DNA from: Clavaria fumosa
Taxonomy: Eukaryota > Basidiomycota > Agaricomycetes > Agaricales > Clavariaceae
Length of the DNA stretch: 64,000 bases
Direction of reading: 5' to 3'
NCBI GenBank assembly: GCA_951802425.1
Contig: OX637804.1
Coordinates: forward strand, 1,116,001 to 1,180,000
A program made the position numbers and the translations under genes. Positions 33,401 to 44,095 of the stretch are shown here, piece by piece. A model generated the notes under the pieces. The model had not been told where the DNA came from. It saw only the letters and a list, made by a program, of their open reading frames with translations, and ran no database searches. Position 1 is the stretch's first letter, and every line of letters begins with the position of its first letter.

Positions 33401-34063
33401 TATTCAGAGAAAAGGTGGGCTCATTGATCATTTTAATACCAGCACTGAGATATCAATTGTTCAGGTCCAGAAGTGCAAGAGTCAACAACTTGCTACCAGA
33501 GCTTGGAGTCAAGTGCACTCCATGGAGTCACGGGTACAGCAGGCAGTCAGGGAATATAAAAGGGCTCGAGCTGCAGCCCAGAGACTGGGGTCCCTGGATC
33601 CAAAGTATCAGGACATCTCAAAAGATGACTTGAAAATGCCTGGGGACGTGATCGAAGAAAACAGGATTGGTCAGCGATCAGAGAAACTATCCTGGTTGTG
33701 GAGGTTGGATAGTGGGATGAACAAAGGAGAATGCAGTGAGAGAATGAAGGAATGTGAGTGGATGGTGTGGTATGTCATGAATGAAAAATTGACAAATGAT
33801 TAGTCTACAGAGTGGTTTGGTTGAGAGCAAGTGCAAGGTTCAATCGCTGGGATGAGGAAGTCACTTTGCTTCAGCAGGAAATGAAGTGGACAGCCGCATT
33901 TTTCAAGCACAAGAAAGATCAATGGGAGCAAATAGCAATGAATGAAAGAAATGTAAGGAGTGGGCTGGCATGTTATGCTCACAAGCAGGAGGTGGTATGG
34001 GAAAGATTTGAAGGACATGCAAGGAAGATTTTTAGAAGTAGTTGTCAACTGGAGCCAATCTAA
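30427..34063 (+). CDS. KDZ-family transposase with CxC2-type cysteine cluster
   Basis: Catalyses cut-and-paste transposition of the 15.4-kb element. About ten exons; the first joins are 30427-30687, 30737-31426, 31482-31666, 31718-31880, 31934-32091, 32141-32532 and 32587-32769, all in phase; stop at 34061-34063. The N-terminus is basic. A CxC2-like cluster (CMLCHKPLALYRCFDC ... CLDCCLLQH) follows, as is usual beside KDZ cores. The RNase-H-fold core shows DGNFKLEHV (first acidic residue), CACARHGC with VDFQKGER, YDIGCEW, and QLDGEILESLWS. The C-terminus has the usual helical tail (VWLRASARFNRWDEEVTLLQQEM, split by an intron from its upstream part). No stop is seen in the parts joined, so the enzyme may be functional. 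Confidence 0.88.
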
Positions 34064-34144
34064 TGAGCCTTCTTCATAGAGCAGTTGATAGGTCTACTGT
34101 GAAGTGCAGGAATATCTCTGCTGGACTGGTGTCATACAGGACAT
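34064..34144. other. Short spacer
   Basis: No feature; the transposase 3' flank before the right satellite. Confidence 0.4.
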
Positions 34145-36345
34145 GGATATCCCAATATCTCTAATGATATCCTATTTAATGTAGTGGCTTGGATTCAAAC
34201 CAGTCACGGATATCCTATTGACTTTGGCAGCTTGGATTACAACCGTTCAAGGATATCCTATTTAATTTGGTGGTCTGGATTGAAACTAGTCAAGGATATC
34301 CTATTTAATTTGGTGGTCTGGATTGAAACAGGTCAAGGATATCCTATGTATTTTGGTAGCCTTGATTCGCACAAGTCAAGGATATCCTATTTACTGTGGC
34401 GGCTTGGATTCAAACCAGTCAAGGATATCCTATTTAATTTGGTGGTCTGGATTGAAACTAGTCAAGGATATCCTATTTAATCTGGTAGCCTGGATTGAAA
34501 CTAGTCAAGGATATCCTATTTACTTTGGTAGCCTTGATTCAAACTAGTCAAGGATATCCTATTTACTTTGGTAGCCTGGATTGGAACTAGTCAAGGATAT
34601 CCTATTTATTTTGGTAGCCTTGATTCAAACTAGTCAAGGATATCCTATTTACTTTGGTAGCCTTGATTCAAACCAGTCACGGATATCCTATTGACTTTGG
34701 CGGCTTGGATTACAACCAGTCAAGGATATCCTATTTACTTTGGTAGCCTAGATTGGAACTAGTCAAGGATATCCTATTTATTGTGGTAGCCTGGATTCAA
34801 ACTAATCAAGGATATCCCATTTATTTTGGTAGCCTTGATTCAAACCAATCAAGGATATCCTATTTACTTTGGTAGCCTGGATTGGAACTAGTCAAGGATA
34901 TCCTATTTATTTTGGTAGCCTTGATTCAAACTAGTCAAGGATATCCCATTTATTTTGGTACCTTGATTCAAACTAGGCAAGGATATCCTATTTATTTTGG
35001 TAGCCTTGATTCAAACTAGGCAAGGATATCCTATTTACTTTGGTAGCCTAGATTGGAACTAGTCAAGGATATCCTATTTATTTTGGTAGCCTGGATTCAA
35101 ACTAATCAAGGATATCCCATTTATTTTGGTAGCCTTGATTCAAACTAGGTAAGGATATCCTATTTACTTTGGTAGCCTGGATTCAAACTAATCAAGGATA
35201 TCCTATTTACTTTGGTAGCCTGGATTGGAACTAGTCAAGGATATCCTATTTATTTTGGTAGCCTTGATTCAAACTAGGCAAGGATATCCTATTTACTTTG
35301 GTAGCCTAGATTGGAACTAGTCAAGGATATCCTATTTATTTTGGTAGCCTGGATTCAAACTAATCAAGGATATCCCATTTATTTTGGTAGCCTTGATTCA
35401 AACTAGGTAAGGATATCCTATTTACTTTGGTAGCCTAGATTGGAACTAGTCAAGGATATCCTATTTATTTTGGTAGCCTGGATTCAAACTAATCAAGGAT
35501 ATCCCATTTATTTTGGTAGCCTTGATTCAAACTAGGTAAGGATATCCTATTTACTTTGGTAGCCTGGATTCAAACTAATCAAGGATATCCTATTTACTTT
35601 GGTAGCCTGGATTGGAACTAGTCAAGGATATCCTATTTATTTTGGTAGCCTTGATTCAAACTAGTCAAGGATATCCTATTTACTTTGGTAGCCTTGATTC
35701 AAACCAGTCACGGATATCCTATTGACTTTGGCGGCTTGGATTACAACCAGTCAAGGATATCCTATTTACTTTGGTAGCCTAGATTGGAACTAGTCAAGGA
35801 TATCCTATTTATTTTGGTAGCCTTGATTCAAACTAGGCAAGGATATCCTATTTACTAGTCAAGGATATCCTATTTATTTTGGTACCTTGATTCAAACTAG
35901 GCAAGGATATCCTATTTATTTTGGTAGCCTAGATTAGAACTAGTCAAGGATATCCTATTTATTTTGGTAGCCTGGATTCAAACTAGTCAAGGATATCCCA
36001 TTTATTTTGGTAGCCTCGATTCAAACTAGGCAAGGATATCCTATTTACTTTGGTAGCCTAGATTGGAACTAGTCAAGAATATCCCATTTATTTTGGTAGC
36101 CTGGATCCAAACTAGTCAAGGATATCCTATTTCCTTTGGTAGCCTAGATTGGAACTAGTCAAGGATATCCTATTTACTTTGGTACTGGATTCAAACTAGT
36201 CAAGGATATCCCATTTAACTTGGTGGCCTGGATTTTCTTCAGTCATGGATATCCTATTTATTATGGTTGCTTGGATTCAATCCAGTTAAGGATATCCTAT
36301 TTAATTTGGTGGCCTGGATTCAATCCAGTCACGGATACCCTATCC
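34145..36345 (-). repeat. KDZ right subterminal satellite, 43-bp unit
   Basis: About 50 units in the opposite orientation to the left array (ggatatcctatttactttgg, tagcctagattggaactagtcaa). The consensus differs mildly from the left array (ctagtcaa versus ccagtcaa, tttggtagcc versus tttggtggc), so the two arrays have evolved partly separately while the TIRs stayed matched. One unit near 35855 is truncated. Confidence 0.9.
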
Positions 36346-36553
36346 AATTTTGCTGGACCTGAGGTTATCTGGTCAAGAATATCCTATTTAATTCGCTGAA
36401 CCCATGGTTATCCTGGCAAGGATATCCTCCGCCGGCCACATATATTACTAGAAAATCAGATATCTCCGGCGGAATCCGGTACCCCGTTATATACAGGGGA
36501 TTTGCAGTGTCCGGTATCCCGTTGTATACTGGAATATCCGACTGAACTATGTG
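36206..36553 (-). repeat. KDZ terminal inverted repeat, right
   Basis: Inverted partner of 21138-21485, ending ctgaactatgtg directly at the target duplication cgcgcct. Confidence 0.9.
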
Positions 36554-36560
36554 CGCGCCT

Positions 36561-37925
36561 GTGGTCAAGGGCGCTTCTGTGCGGATGGTCGCGGCTGCTG
36601 CGTGTCGTCGGGGGTGGTCTCTGGAATGTTTTGACGCCACACGAGCCTTTCTCTGGGGTGATTTAGAGGAAGAACTGTACATGAAGATCCCTGATGGCTT
36701 TGTATTTCTTGATGGCGCCTTACCCAACAGATGCAACACCATCGCTGACGTCGTCATGCGTCTCTGGAAGTCCCTTTATGGCCTGAAACAGGCGTCCCGC
36801 ATCTGGTACATCAAACTTTGCGGTGTGCTGGAGAAGCTGGGCTTCACCTGCTCTGAGGCGGACCATGCACTCTTTATCTTCAACAGTGTCTGGTGTGACG
36901 AAGTTGTCCAATGTCTACTAGCAATTCATGTTGATGATGGGATGGCCGGGTCAAGCTCTCAGGCATTCCTGAACTGGGTAAAGCAGGGGATATTGGAAGA
37001 GTTCGGTTTGAAGGATCTGGGACCCATAAAGACGTTCCTCGGAGTACAATTCGAACGCTCCCTTGCCACACTCGAACTCTGGATCCACCAAAGTGAGTAC
37101 ATCGACACTTTGCTAGCAGACTATAGTCTCTCGGACTGCGCTGCCGCCTCGACCCCAATGGACTCAGAGCACCCATTCGGGGATGACACCAATTCACTCC
37201 CTGACGTCCCAAGCTTCAAGGCCTCCTACCAGGTGCTAATGGGACGGCTTCTCTTCCTCTCCCTGTTCACGCGACCAGACATTACCCTTGCAGTTAACCG
37301 GCTCACTCAATTCAATGTGAACCCCCTGCCATGCCACTTCGCTTCGGCAAAACGTGTCATACGTTACCTGAAAGGGACAAAGGAACTTCGTCTACACTAT
37401 GGCGCAGGACAGGAGAACAAGAAGAACAAGAGGCTCTGCAACCATGGAGGCCTCGACGATCTCGTTGGGTTCTCTGACTCTGACTGGGGGGGTGAACAGG
37501 ACCGTGTGTCTGTCTCGGGCTATGCTTGGTTCTATGGTGGGTGTCTTGTTGACTGGGGGTGCAAGAAGCAGCGGACTGTAGCCTTGTCATCCACGGAGGC
37601 CGAGTACATGGCCATGTCCCTCGCCATCCAAAACGGACTGTGGCTCCGCTCTTCACTCGCTCAAGCACGGCTTACTCATGGGCCATGCACTCCGCTGCAT
37701 GTTGACAACCAGAGTGCGATAGCTCTCGGATCCAATTCTTCTATGCATGGACGTGCGAAACACATCAACATCAAGTATCACTTCATTCGGCAGCACATCT
37801 CTGCAAACACATTTCGCGCTATCTGGATTCCGACTGCCTCGAACACTGCCAATGTCTTTACAAAGCCTCTCACCCGTGCCCCACACGAGAGCCATCGGAA
37901 TGCGCTGGGGCTGGTTACACGCTGA
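36561..37925 (+). CDS. Copia polyprotein, segment 3 (RT and RNase H)
   Basis: Residues 1031-1484, continuing FCKTFAP from segment 2 with VVKGASVRM. RT motifs: FDATRAFLWG, YMKIPDGF, LYGLKQASRIWY, and the catalytic AIHVDDGM (His in place of the usual Tyr before VDD). RNase H: VGFSDSDWGG, STEAEYMA, LHVDNQSAIAL and the C-terminal KHINIKYHFIR...NTANVFTKPL. Stop at 37923-37925, followed immediately by the polypurine tract and the 3' LTR. No frame damage. Confidence 0.92.
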   Translation: MVKGASVRMVAAAACRRGWSLECFDATRAFLWGDLEEELYMKIPDGFVFLDGALPNRCNTIADVVMRLWKSLYGLKQASRIWYIKLCGVLEKLGFTCSEADHALFIFNSVWCDEVVQCLLAIHVDDGMAGSSSQAFLNWVKQGILEEFGLKDLGPIKTFLGVQFERSLATLELWIHQSEYIDTLLADYSLSDCAAASTPMDSEHPFGDDTNSLPDVPSFKASYQVLMGRLLFLSLFTRPDITLAVNRLTQFNVNPLPCHFASAKRVIRYLKGTKELRLHYGAGQENKKNKRLCNHGGLDDLVGFSDSDWGGEQDRVSVSGYAWFYGGCLVDWGCKKQRTVALSSTEAEYMAMSLAIQNGLWLRSSLAQARLTHGPCTPLHVDNQSAIALGSNSSMHGRAKHINIKYHFIRQHISANTFRAIWIPTASNTANVFTKPLTRAPHESHRNALGLVTR

Positions 37926-37933
37926 TGGGGGTG
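37924..37933 (+). promoter_or_regulatory. Copia polypurine tract
   Basis: gatgggggtg directly upstream of the 3' LTR; expected primer site for plus-strand DNA. Confidence 0.7.
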
Positions 37934-38206
37934 TATTGGCGCTATAGGCTAATCAGCGTCTACCAGTGTCACATGTCAGTCTCTACCTAGATGTCATATC
38001 TTTGTTCCTGTTTGTTTCCCTACGTATAAAGCTCTCGTAGTTGAACTTCCTCCCTCAGCTCTTGCCCACAACGCGAGACTGAGGTGAGTTCTAGCTTGTC
38101 GGCTACACATACAGACTCTCATACTTTATCACTTGTTAGTTTGGACTAGGTACAAATATACAGCTCTTGCCCACAACGTGAGACTGAGTTTGGACTAGAT
38201 CCAACA
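37934..38206 (+). repeat. Copia 3' LTR
   Basis: 273 bp, three differences from the 5' LTR, followed by the duplication cattt. Confidence 0.92.
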
Positions 38207-38211
38207 CATTT

Positions 38212-39740
38212 GGCATGGGATTTTTTGTAAACACAGACTCTTTTATATGTAGATTACAGGAAAAATACAGACATAATTCAAAACATCTCCACTCATGTAC
38301 AATTACAGCAGAAACATAAGGGGTCATGACATAAAACCTTGTACCTATCACAGGGCATACTTCTAGTCCTCCAGATTGTCTGTCCCACCAATAACAAAGT
38401 CTTCACTTGAAAATGGTATAATAGTGCTTATCTAGGTGTTCCAAAGCTCCAAATTCTTCCCCCCAGGCACACACAGTCCCCTAAGGTGACAGAAGGATGA
38501 AATTGGCTTGAAATGCAGAGAAAACAGTAAATTGAATGATAAGATAGGTAAATATGAAGTTTGGGAGGCTTACTTTGTAACCTAGATTGCACACAAAGTG
38601 CACACAGAGTGTTTGAAAGTGGGGGGAGAATGAGAGCCAGAGAATGAGGCCACAGCCACTGATTACATAAGCGCACAAGTCCGGCAGTGCCAAATCTGTG
38701 GGCCTCATAGAGCCTTCTACACACATTTTGGAACTTACTTTTGCTGAGGGGAAATGTTCAGAAATATTATTTGAACATTTTGTTCAAGATGGAATTTTTT
38801 AAATGTCTTTGTTGTTTAGATAGCAACAATATCTCAATAAATAGGGCATTTTTCGAAAATCCATCTTGAACAAAAGTTTTTTAATTTAATTTCAGCCATC
38901 TTTTACACTCAAAGTCTTTTTGTAGCTGTTGTGTGGAAGGCTCTATACTGAGATGTGTTTTTGGGTCAGAGCCTTAGAGGCAGAATGCTTATATAAGCGT
39001 CACGCACTCTTAGTGGGTCCCTGCTGCTCGGTCATGCGGAGTACAAAGCTCTGCCCGTCCCCACTCATTACAGCAAACAGGCTAGTTTCACCTCAAGAGC
39101 TGAGGCAACTTTTTTCTTTCACCTCAGAGCATTTGCAATTGCTTTGTGTCAGACTTGATTTATACCAACGCCACGGCCCACAAGGTCATCGGCTCGCCCT
39201 TTCCGCATACAGAACAAATATCATCTCAGGATGTCCTCATCAGGATGTCCTCATCTCGAGTACGAGTACGTCGTCACACATGAACTTGTCTGATTCATGC
39301 CGTTGGCCACATGTAGTAAGCAGAACGATTAATAGTTTGAATACTTGTGTCTCCTCTAATTCCTCTTTGGAATTCGTATCTGGCCATCCAGCTTTCTGGA
39401 AATCTGTTATTATATGTAACCTCACATATGTTTGATCCAGACTTCTGCGTGGAAGAGAGACCTACAAGACATCTACATTATATGTTTGGGTTGACAAGCC
39501 GAAAGTGTTCAATGTGCATAATCACAGATGTAATTCCTCGTGCATATGTAGTTTGGACATCTGCAGTCGAAGTTGATCATAGTATCCAAGGTCATTTGAG
39601 AGGACCTTCTACTTTGTACCTTGGACCCATTACTTAAAATATTTTTATGCTAAATGCCATTCCATCTTCCCCCGCTTGAAATTCGTCCGTTCTCATTAGC
39701 ATGCCCTCGCGAAAGATGTACGGAAAATTCAAAGCCACAC
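38212..39740. other. Sequence right of Copia, no gene; inverted-repeat remnants
   Basis: No supported gene. A foldback pair (gttcaagatgga near 38780 and tccatcttgaac near 38861) and a second pair (atagagccttctacaca near 38709 and tgtggaaggctctat near 38934) suggest a small non-autonomous DNA element. 38989-39022 is the partner of the left arm at 6362-6393. The remainder up to copy 4 shows nothing clear. Confidence 0.45.
38989..39070 (-). repeat. Inverted repeat, right arm, flanking Copia
   Basis: tgcttatataagcgtcacgc and ctcttagtggg pair with 6362-6393, and tgcccgtccccac (about 39051) pairs with gtggggacgggca at 6347. The right arm has about 30 extra bases between these two blocks. Confidence 0.45.
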
Positions 39741-41370
39741 TCATTCTGTATACGGTGGTGGCGAGGACGTCGTGTCTTCCTGCTTTGCGGAATCGGACGG
39801 CGCTGATGGGTTATGGAGGAGCAGGTTGTTGAAGGATGTGATGACCTCTCTCTCCCTTGGGTTCAGCTGCGCGCGGGAGATGACACCCAGAACGGTCGGC
39901 AGGTCAAAGGAACCCCCCTGAGTCCCGCTCGTCGGGGGCTGCTGGAACGGCGGCATTGCGTACAGCAGTGACCTCTTTGAATCCGCGGTACTGAGCGTAT
40001 CCGAAGACACGGAATATGATGTCTGCTGGTCCGCGGGCCGCGAAGCACGGGACGCCACACTTGGGGACAGTGAGAGGGAACCTTGGTATCCAAATGAGGG
40101 CTCGCGCGGTGGCTGGGGCGGGAGAACATGCTCCGATCCGAATGGCGAGATGGAACCTTGGTATGGCCCCTGGCCGGCGAAAGTAGGGAAAGGAGACACG
40201 TGCTGCAATGATTCTTGCACTTCGCCTGGTGGAGGTTGATATGCCACGGGGCGTGGAAATGCTGAGAGTATAGACGTAGAACCGCCTGAGACTGGAGAGT
40301 CTATGGTACCACTGTTGGACATGGCGTAGTCGGATGGCGTAAACGGATACTGCGGCGTGCTGCCATAGAATTCTGCACCTGACGGTCGTCCAACTTTGAT
40401 TAAAGTAAGATGAAGACATAGGCACTAGGGAAGATATGATGAACGCACCAGGATGCTGGTATGGTGAAAGGGGTGAAGACCCCGCTTTGCTTGTTGAAAA
40501 TCTTGAGACAACTGCGGGTTGAGGATCGAAAGGAGAAGGTGTTCTGGCTGGTACCGAAGATTTACGCCTCCACCAAAACACGTATATCAAAACGAGGATG
40601 AGTATAACGAAGGCCACTGCGCCAACGATACCACCAGCAATCGCAGCACTCTGTGGTCCTGGAGAGGGTGTGGGAGAAGAGGACGGTGCTGGTGGCGCGG
40701 GTGTTGGGGAAGGTGTCGAAGGGGGCGGTGCTTGCGGATGGGGCGGGGCTGGTGCTGCGGTAGCCAGCTCTGGGCTATGGAATCGATTAGTATATTGTGT
40801 GCAACTTCAATGAACGGCCTCACTTGAGAGTAATAGTCGAAAACGCGCCTGTGGGAAAGCTGGTAATAGGCCTGATGATGGTTGAGTCAGGGCGCGACAG
40901 CAGACTGCTACGGAGACTTACTGAACATTTGTGAAGGTGGCAATCGAGACCGGGGAAGCGGTTCGAGTATAGGATGCGAAAGCAGTTGTGGCGTAAGATA
41001 GAAACGAGTGTTTTGCTGTGACGTCCTTCAAGCAAGCCGACGACGACCCAGGTTGGACGACATAATTCAATGGAAAGTCCACATCGATTGAGAGACCGGC
41101 GGGAATATTGCAAATCCACTCCAAATAACCAATGCCCATGGGTATATTGATGAGGAAAAGATCATCTGAGTCGCTGAAGGTGAACGGGTTGACAGGCACG
41201 GTCACATTGTAGAAGATGGAAAATGGCTCGCATTGCGTTGCGGTGAATGGAAAGACATATAGAGCCTCGGGACTGAGGTCCTTCAAGTACCCTGTCCCTG
41301 GTGGTGCCGCCGCAACTGCAGCGAGAATCATAGAAGCAAACGTCGCCAGAAAAGCGATTTGCGAACGCAT
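39741..41370 (-). CDS. Tandem membrane-protein paralog, copy 4 (complete)
   Basis: Start at 41370 (MRSQIAFLATFASMILAAVA). Ectodomain with ATQCEPFSIFYNVTVP, GYLEWICNIPAG and QPGSSSACL; Pro/Ala stalk; helix GGIVGAVAFVILILVLIYVF followed by WWRRK; tail with TVLGVISRAQLNPREREV and ITSFNNLLL, ending PPPYTE. Intron positions match copy 2. This is the first copy to the right of the transposon block, and its closest relatives by eye are copies 3 and 5, so the block split an existing array rather than two separate arrays. Confidence 0.77.
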
Positions 41371-42482
41371 TGTGGTCGCTGTCAAAAGAGAGGAGCTGTC
41401 TTGCAAATCCCCGTCTTGGTGCCCCGTATTTACGGTCATTACCATAACAACCACGTGGGAAAGTCAAAAATCGTACATGTTTAGTTACTGTCTCGTTTGG
41501 AGTGGACTGTTTCTCCCACCCGGCATCCAGGATATTGTCTGCCACCAGGCTGCGGCGGTTTCAACATACTTGCACACTCAGAGAGGGCGTGAACGAGTTT
41601 CATGGACCATGGTGAGTCGAGGGGCTTTTCATCAAGACACGCCATCATTCACGGTCACATTAGGAAGCGTGACACCATAAAACACACAATAAACACACAA
41701 TAAAAATTCTGACCTTACAGCTTGAAATCATCACTCTCCCTTTCCGCATATTACCCACACAGTTCGTCAGAATGATCTGGTTCAAATTCATCAGCAGTCT
41801 GAACATTGTAATCATAAGATTCCTCTCAATCCTACCCTTTACGATCACGTGCGGTCATATAAGTAACGCCGTGCTAAAACAACACGGGTGCCTCTCTCGA
41901 ATGCTACTGCCACCGCTAACACCCAAGAGCCTGCTCAACCAAGCTCTCCATGCGGTGAAGATGGACCGCGTAAGGCGCCGCTTTACGCTTACACACGTCA
42001 TCTGCAAGGGGACCTCAGGAGAGAGACTCGAGTAGGGCCGTCATACATGAGCCACACATTAGCAGAGCAATTGATAGTTTGGATGTCACCAATTGTGCCC
42101 CTTACCCTCACACTCCTCTAAGTCCCTCTTCGGGTCACCCATCCAACCTGCTAGAAATGAGGAGCTGCGCTGGTGTCGGTTTTTCCCTGCTACTGGTAAC
42201 CCCATCTATGTGTTAGATCCAGACTTGTCTGTGGAGGGGATTTAAGCAGGGGAGTATAGCACTTAGCATAAAATCCATTCTAGTGTAGGGTCAAAGATAA
42301 AGCGTATACAGAGTAGAAGGCCCTACCAAATGACCTGGGAAACTATCATCAACTACAGACGTCTAAATATCACACGCACGAGAAATTGTTAGAAGGCACG
42401 ATGCCTGAGACTATGCACATAGAATACTGTTGGCCTTTTGGCATGCACTCATAGAAGATGTACGGAAAATCCAGAGCCACAT
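41371..42482. other. Intergenic region between copies 4 and 5
   Basis: No gene recognised. The first 300 bp resemble the upstream flanks of other copies (tgcggcggtttcaacatact, tgcacactcag). The rest is AT-rich without clear features. Confidence 0.4.
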
Positions 42483-44095
42483 TCATCCTGAATACGGTGG
42501 TGGTGAAGACATTGGGTCCTCCTGCCTTGCGTGATCGGGGGGCGCTGATGGGTTTTGGAGGAGCAGATTGTTGAAGGATGTAATGACCTCTCTCTCCCTT
42601 GGGTTCAGCTGCGCGCGAGAGATGACACCCAGAACGGTTGGTAGGTCAAAGGAACCTCCCTGAGTCTCACTCGTCGAGGACTGCTGGAACCGCGGCATTG
42701 CGTCCGGCTGTGACCTCTTTGGATTCGCGTTACTAGAAGTATCCGAAGACAGGGTGTTTGATGTCCGCTGGTCCGCGGTCTGCGAGGCGCGAGATGTCTC
42801 ACTTGGGGGTGCTGAGGGTAGGGAACCGTCGTATCCAACCGAAGATCCGCGCGGCGGCGACAGATGAACAGGATGCGGTTCCAAGGGCGGGATGGCACCT
42901 TGGGATATCCTCTGGTCAACGTAAGGAGACCAGGAAGGCGCATACCGCAACGTTCTTGACCCTTCACTGGGCAGAGGTTGGTATGCTGGGTGCGCAAAGG
43001 GAGAGGACGTTCCAACGTTGGAGACCACACCAGTGGGACCATTGTCAGACGTGCTGTAGTCGGATGGCGACAACGGATACTGCGGCGTGCTGCCGTAGAA
43101 TTCCGCACCTGACGAGCGTCCCGCTTTGATTGAGGTAAGACGAAGGCACATGCGCTAGGAGGGATGTGATGAACGCACCAGAAAACGGGAGTCGTGATGA
43201 AGGGTGCGAAGACCCCACCTCGCTTGTTGCCAATCCTGAGACAACTACGGGCTGAGGATCGAAGGGAGAAGGTGGGCTGGTTGGCACCGAAGATCTACGC
43301 CTCCACCAAAACACGTATACGAGAGCGAGGATGAGTATGACGAAGGCCACTGCGCCGACGACGCCACCAGCAATTGCGGCAATCGGTGGTCCCGGAGAGG
43401 GTGTGGGAGAAGGGGGCGGTGTTGGCGGTGCTGGCGGTGCTGGCGGTGCTGGCGACGTTGGCCCCGGAGAGGGTGTTGTGGTAGCTAGGTCTGAGCTATC
43501 GAATCGATTAGTACATTGTGAAGCCTCAAAGAACGAGTCGCACTTAAGAGTTATGGTCGAGAATGTGCCTGTGGGAAAGTTGGAAATGGGCCTTATGGCT
43601 GATGAGTCGGAGCACACAGCAGACTGCTAAGGAGACGTACATAACATTTGTAGTCGTAACGGCCGAGGCTGGGGAAGCGGTTCGAGTGTAGGATGCATAA
43701 GCAGCTGTCACGTAAGATAAGAGGGAATAGGTTGCCGTGACATCCTTCAAGCAAGCCGACGACGACCCGGGTTGAACGACGTAATTCAGTGGGATGTTCA
43801 CGTCGAACGCGAGACCGGCAGGAACGTTGCAAATCCACTCCATGTAACCAATGCCTATGGGGACATTAAGGACGAGAAAAGCGTGCGTTACTGGCGAGTC
43901 CTCAAAGGCAAAAGGCGCCACGGGCACGCTCGTGTTGTAGAAAATGTAGAATGGCTCGCATTGCGTAGCGGTGAAAGGAAAGACATATCGAGCGAGGGGA
44001 CCGTAGTCCTTTAGGAACCCTGTCTCTGGTGGTCCCGCAGCTGCAGCTAGAATTGCGACAGCGAGCATCACCAGAATTGTGAATTGCGAGTACAT
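42483..44095 (-). CDS. Tandem membrane-protein paralog, copy 5 (complete)
   Basis: Start at 44095 (MYSQFTILVMLAVAILAAAA). The ectodomain (ATQCEPFYIFYNTSVP, GYMEWICNVPAG) keeps an N-glycosylation site at NTS. The stalk is a run of APPAPPAPPTPP-like codons from a GC-rich repeat; helix GGVVGAVAFVILILALVYVF with WWRRR; tail ends PPPYSG after the conserved ISRAQLNPREREV block. The stalk repeat differs from copies 1 and 2, showing rapid local change. Confidence 0.77.

Larger units (their letters stand above)
21138..36553 (+). mobile_element. Large KDZ DNA transposon with chromatin-related cargo
   Basis: 15,416 bp inserted in the Copia RT with 7-bp duplication cgcgcct (21131-21137 and 36554-36560). 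The ends are near-perfect inverted repeats of about 350 bp beginning CACATAGTTCAG, followed by inverted 43-bp satellite arrays. Gene C is a Kyakuja-Dileera-Zisupton transposase. Genes A and B are extra genes placed divergently in the left half. Such KDZ elements are known to be expanded in Agaricomycetes and sometimes to travel with chromatin genes (TET/JBP); no TET/JBP gene is visible here. The transposase frame is open through the exons I could join, so the element may be active. Confidence 0.9.
6468..38206 (+). mobile_element. Copia LTR retrotransposon (host of all nested insertions)
   Basis: Bounded by 273-bp LTRs (6468-6740 and 37934-38206) that differ at three positions by eye, and by a 5-bp target duplication, cattt, at 6463-6467 and 38207-38211. 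The coding region is split into 6899-7129, 18279-21137 and 36561-37925 by a Gypsy element and a KDZ transposon. Without them Copia would be about 5.2 kb, a normal size. The polyprotein order (gag, protease, integrase, RT, RNase H) is the Copia (Pseudoviridae-type) order. A G-rich polypurine stretch (gatgggggtg) ends directly at the 3' LTR. The frame is open throughout, so damage is limited to the insertions. Confidence 0.93.

Noticed and set aside
38428..39435. Open frames right of Copia
   Set aside because: Short, no motifs, and in the area of inverted-repeat remnants.
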